The translations under genes were made by a program, and so were the position numbers. The notes under the pieces were generated by a model. The model was not told the origin of the DNA and searched no databases. It saw only the letters and a program-made list of their open reading frames with translations. A DNA stretch of 8,176 bases from contig JBIISC010000040.1 of the NCBI GenBank assembly GCA_044341215.1, positions 1 to 8,176 of the forward strand, read 5' to 3'. Positions 7,054-8,176 of the stretch are shown in pieces. This DNA is from JAFMIT01 sp044341215 (GTDB lineage Bacteria > Actinomycetota > Actinomycetes > S36-B12 > UBA5976). Every line of letters starts with the position of its first letter. Position 1 is the stretch's first letter.

Positions 7054-7980
7054 GTGCACTTGAACACAATCAACATTAAAGTTGTGCGTGTGATTCGAGA
7101 TAAAATTGCCCTCTATATCCGCGCCCTTTTGAGTGGTGCAGAAGATGGTGTTCCTGAATGGACTCCGCTAGTTGGAGCAGGCGAAGACGCAGGTCTTTTC
7201 AAACCAACAGATGCTGCTTGGGTAGTTCACGCTGATGTTGCGACCATGATTGGTGGAATCCGAGCATTGCTTTTGCAAGCTCTTCACCCAGGAAGTCTCG
7301 CTGGCGTTATGCAGCATTCGCGTTATGAAGAGGATGCACTTGGCAGACTTTCCGGAACTATTCGTTGGCTAACCATCTGCACCTTTGGCTCTAAAGAAGC
7401 TTTGGAAGTGGAAAGTGCCCGCGTTCGACAAATGCATGAGCGAGTTAAGGGCAAGTTCTCAACTAACGATGGATCCGAGCGAAACTACAAGGCCTCAGAC
7501 TCAGATTTGTTGATGTGGGTGCATGTTGCATTTACCGATTCATTCTTGGCTGCACATCAAGAATATGGTGTGAAGGAAATCAATCCAGATGAATACGTCA
7601 AGCAGTGGGCAAATGCCGTTACTCCACTAGGTGTTTTGAATCCACCTCAAAACCTGCACGAACTTCAAGCGGTTTTGAAAAGCTATGAGCCACAACTTCG
7701 AGTTGATGAAAATTCCAAACGAGTTATTCAGTTTATTCAAAACCCACCCACATTCACCGGTATGACAAAACTGGTCTACTCAATCATGTTTTCAGCAGCT
7801 TTTCATCTATTGTCTGAAGAACAGCAAAAAGCTATTGGTGTGGATGCGATGCCAGCGGCAGTTTCAAACATTTCAGCCACAGTGATGATGCAAACAATTC
7901 GCACCATCCTCGGACCAAACTCACCGCTTGAAACCGCCGCTCTAAATCGGCATCTACGAGTTAAGAAACCTTCGCTGTAG
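7054..7980 (+). CDS. DUF2236 family protein, putative haem-dependent oxygenase (MpaB/Lcp fold)
   Basis: This is a 308-residue protein of the DUF2236 family, which includes the MpaB oxygenase and the catalytic domain of the rubber-cleaving Lcp. Characteristic blocks are AAWVVHADVATMIGGIRALLLQALHP (54-79), QHSRYEEDALGRLSGTIRWL (87-106), and MWVHVAFTDSFLAAHQEYGV (154-173). R98 and T102 have the same Arg-x3-Thr spacing as the haem-pocket residues reported for Lcp, and H157 in WVH is the best candidate haem ligand; this alignment is by eye. There is no signal peptide, unlike secreted Lcp, so polyisoprene cleavage is unlikely and the substrate is unknown. The start is uncertain: GTG 7054 gives the longest frame, but no ribosome site is visible, and TTG 7060, GTG 7084 or GTG 7090 are alternatives. 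Most relatives begin close to the RVIRDKIA segment, which favours a later start. It follows the DUF1801 stop by 27 bases. Confidence 0.85.
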   Translation: MHLNTINIKVVRVIRDKIALYIRALLSGAEDGVPEWTPLVGAGEDAGLFKPTDAAWVVHADVATMIGGIRALLLQALHPGSLAGVMQHSRYEEDALGRLSGTIRWLTICTFGSKEALEVESARVRQMHERVKGKFSTNDGSERNYKASDSDLLMWVHVAFTDSFLAAHQEYGVKEINPDEYVKQWANAVTPLGVLNPPQNLHELQAVLKSYEPQLRVDENSKRVIQFIQNPPTFTGMTKLVYSIMFSAAFHLLSEEQQKAIGVDAMPAAVSNISATVMMQTIRTILGPNSPLETAALNRHLRVKKPSL

Positions 7981-8005
7981 TTTTGCTGAGAGCTAAAACA
8001 GAGCC

Positions 8006-8021
8006 AGCAGAGTTTTCTGCT
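8006..8021 (+). terminator. weak hairpin just after the DUF2236 gene
   Basis: AGCAGA (8006-8011) and TCTGCT (8016-8021) pair around a four-base loop, followed by only two more T. It lies 25 bases after the stop. The short stem and poor T tract make it a doubtful terminator next to the much stronger hairpin at 8081-8112. Confidence 0.25.
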
Positions 8022-8080
8022 TTGACCCTAGCGCGGATAAATTGTTGCTTATTTTTCGAATTTATTTTGATACTTTAGCA

Positions 8081-8112
8081 AAAAGTCCCCCGAGTTACCT
8101 CGAGGGACTTTT
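8081..8112. terminator. bidirectional rho-independent terminator
   Basis: A 14-base stem with a single mismatch (8081-8094 against 8099-8112) encloses the loop TTAC. The stem core is GC-rich (GTCCC and CGAG). The right arm ends in TTTT, serving the plus strand, and an A run at 8080-8084 gives TTTTT on the minus strand. It lies 100 bases after the DUF2236 stop but only 19 bases after the stop of the minus-strand gene at the right edge, so it fits that gene best and may end both. Confidence 0.85.
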
Positions 8113-8131
8113 GCGATGAAAGAGTAACGAA

Positions 8132-8176
8132 CTAGGAGACTTTCACCTTTGTTGATTTACTAAATACAACAGTAGA
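8132..8176 (-). CDS. C-terminal end of a probable secreted protein (partial)
   Basis: The minus strand reads 14 codons from the right edge to a TAG at 8132-8134: STVVFSKSTKVKVS. The call rests on three points. A strong terminator follows 19 bases later in the correct orientation. The peptide has the serine, valine and lysine-rich ending seen in Ig-like tails of secreted actinobacterial proteins. It also resembles the last residues of the LRR protein in this window (GTVKVLVGSSKKVR). With only 14 residues, family assignment is tentative, and nothing can be said of the rest of the gene. Confidence 0.5.
   Translation of the reverse strand, partial: STVVFSKSTKVKVS

Noticed and set aside
8045..8074. 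Promoter-like TTGCTT and GATACT pair with 18-base spacing after the DUF2236 gene
   Set aside because: A transcript would start directly at the strong terminator hairpin and reach only the antisense of the right-edge gene. AT-rich sequence gives such matches easily.
1..8176. Whole window considered for a mobile island, defence system, CRISPR array or RNA gene
   Set aside because: No transposase, integrase, terminal repeats, regularly spaced repeats or tRNA-like cloverleaf was found, and base composition looks even by eye across genes.

Overview
The window reads as a chromosomal segment of a low-to-moderate GC actinobacterium. The evidence is the actinobacterial-type fused KorA with KorB, a GH13 alpha-glucosidase of the type common in Actinobacteria, a DUF2236 (MpaB/rubber-oxygenase fold) protein, and small secreted proteins with a basic C-terminal Ig-like tail. 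Base composition looks close to the mid-40s percent GC by eye. Together with the compact spacing this would suit a planktonic freshwater or marine actinobacterium, but that placement is an inference and no marker gene here fixes it.

Layout, left to right. Positions 1-2788 on the minus strand hold korA and korB, the two subunits of 2-oxoglutarate:ferredoxin oxidoreductase. They overlap by four bases (ATGA), and korB runs off the left edge. A gap of about 330 bases separates korA from a divergent GH13 alpha-glucosidase (3116-4753, plus). The glucosidase is convergent with a YajQ-family gene (minus), and the two genes share the palindrome CTAG as their stop codons. A gap of about 140 bases then leads to a plus-strand run of three genes: a secreted BspA-type leucine-rich-repeat protein (5384-6664), a DUF1801 protein starting two bases after its stop, and a DUF2236 putative haem oxygenase 27 or more bases further on. 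The run faces the last codons of another minus-strand gene at the right edge (8132-8176), and a strong hairpin with A and T tracts on its two sides lies between them and could terminate both transcripts.

Functionally, KorAB links the TCA cycle to reduced ferredoxin, and the glucosidase feeds glucose from alpha-glucosides into central metabolism. YajQ is a small nucleotide-binding protein of uncertain role here. The LRR protein is predicted to be exported, and its C-terminal tail resembles the tail of the partial gene at the right edge, so the right part of the window may be flanked by two members of one secreted family. No mobile element, CRISPR array, tRNA or rRNA was seen. The region looks mostly ordinary. 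The points most worth a second look are the secreted LRR/tail family, its tight linkage to two cytosolic-looking genes, and an unusual catalytic region III in the glucosidase.
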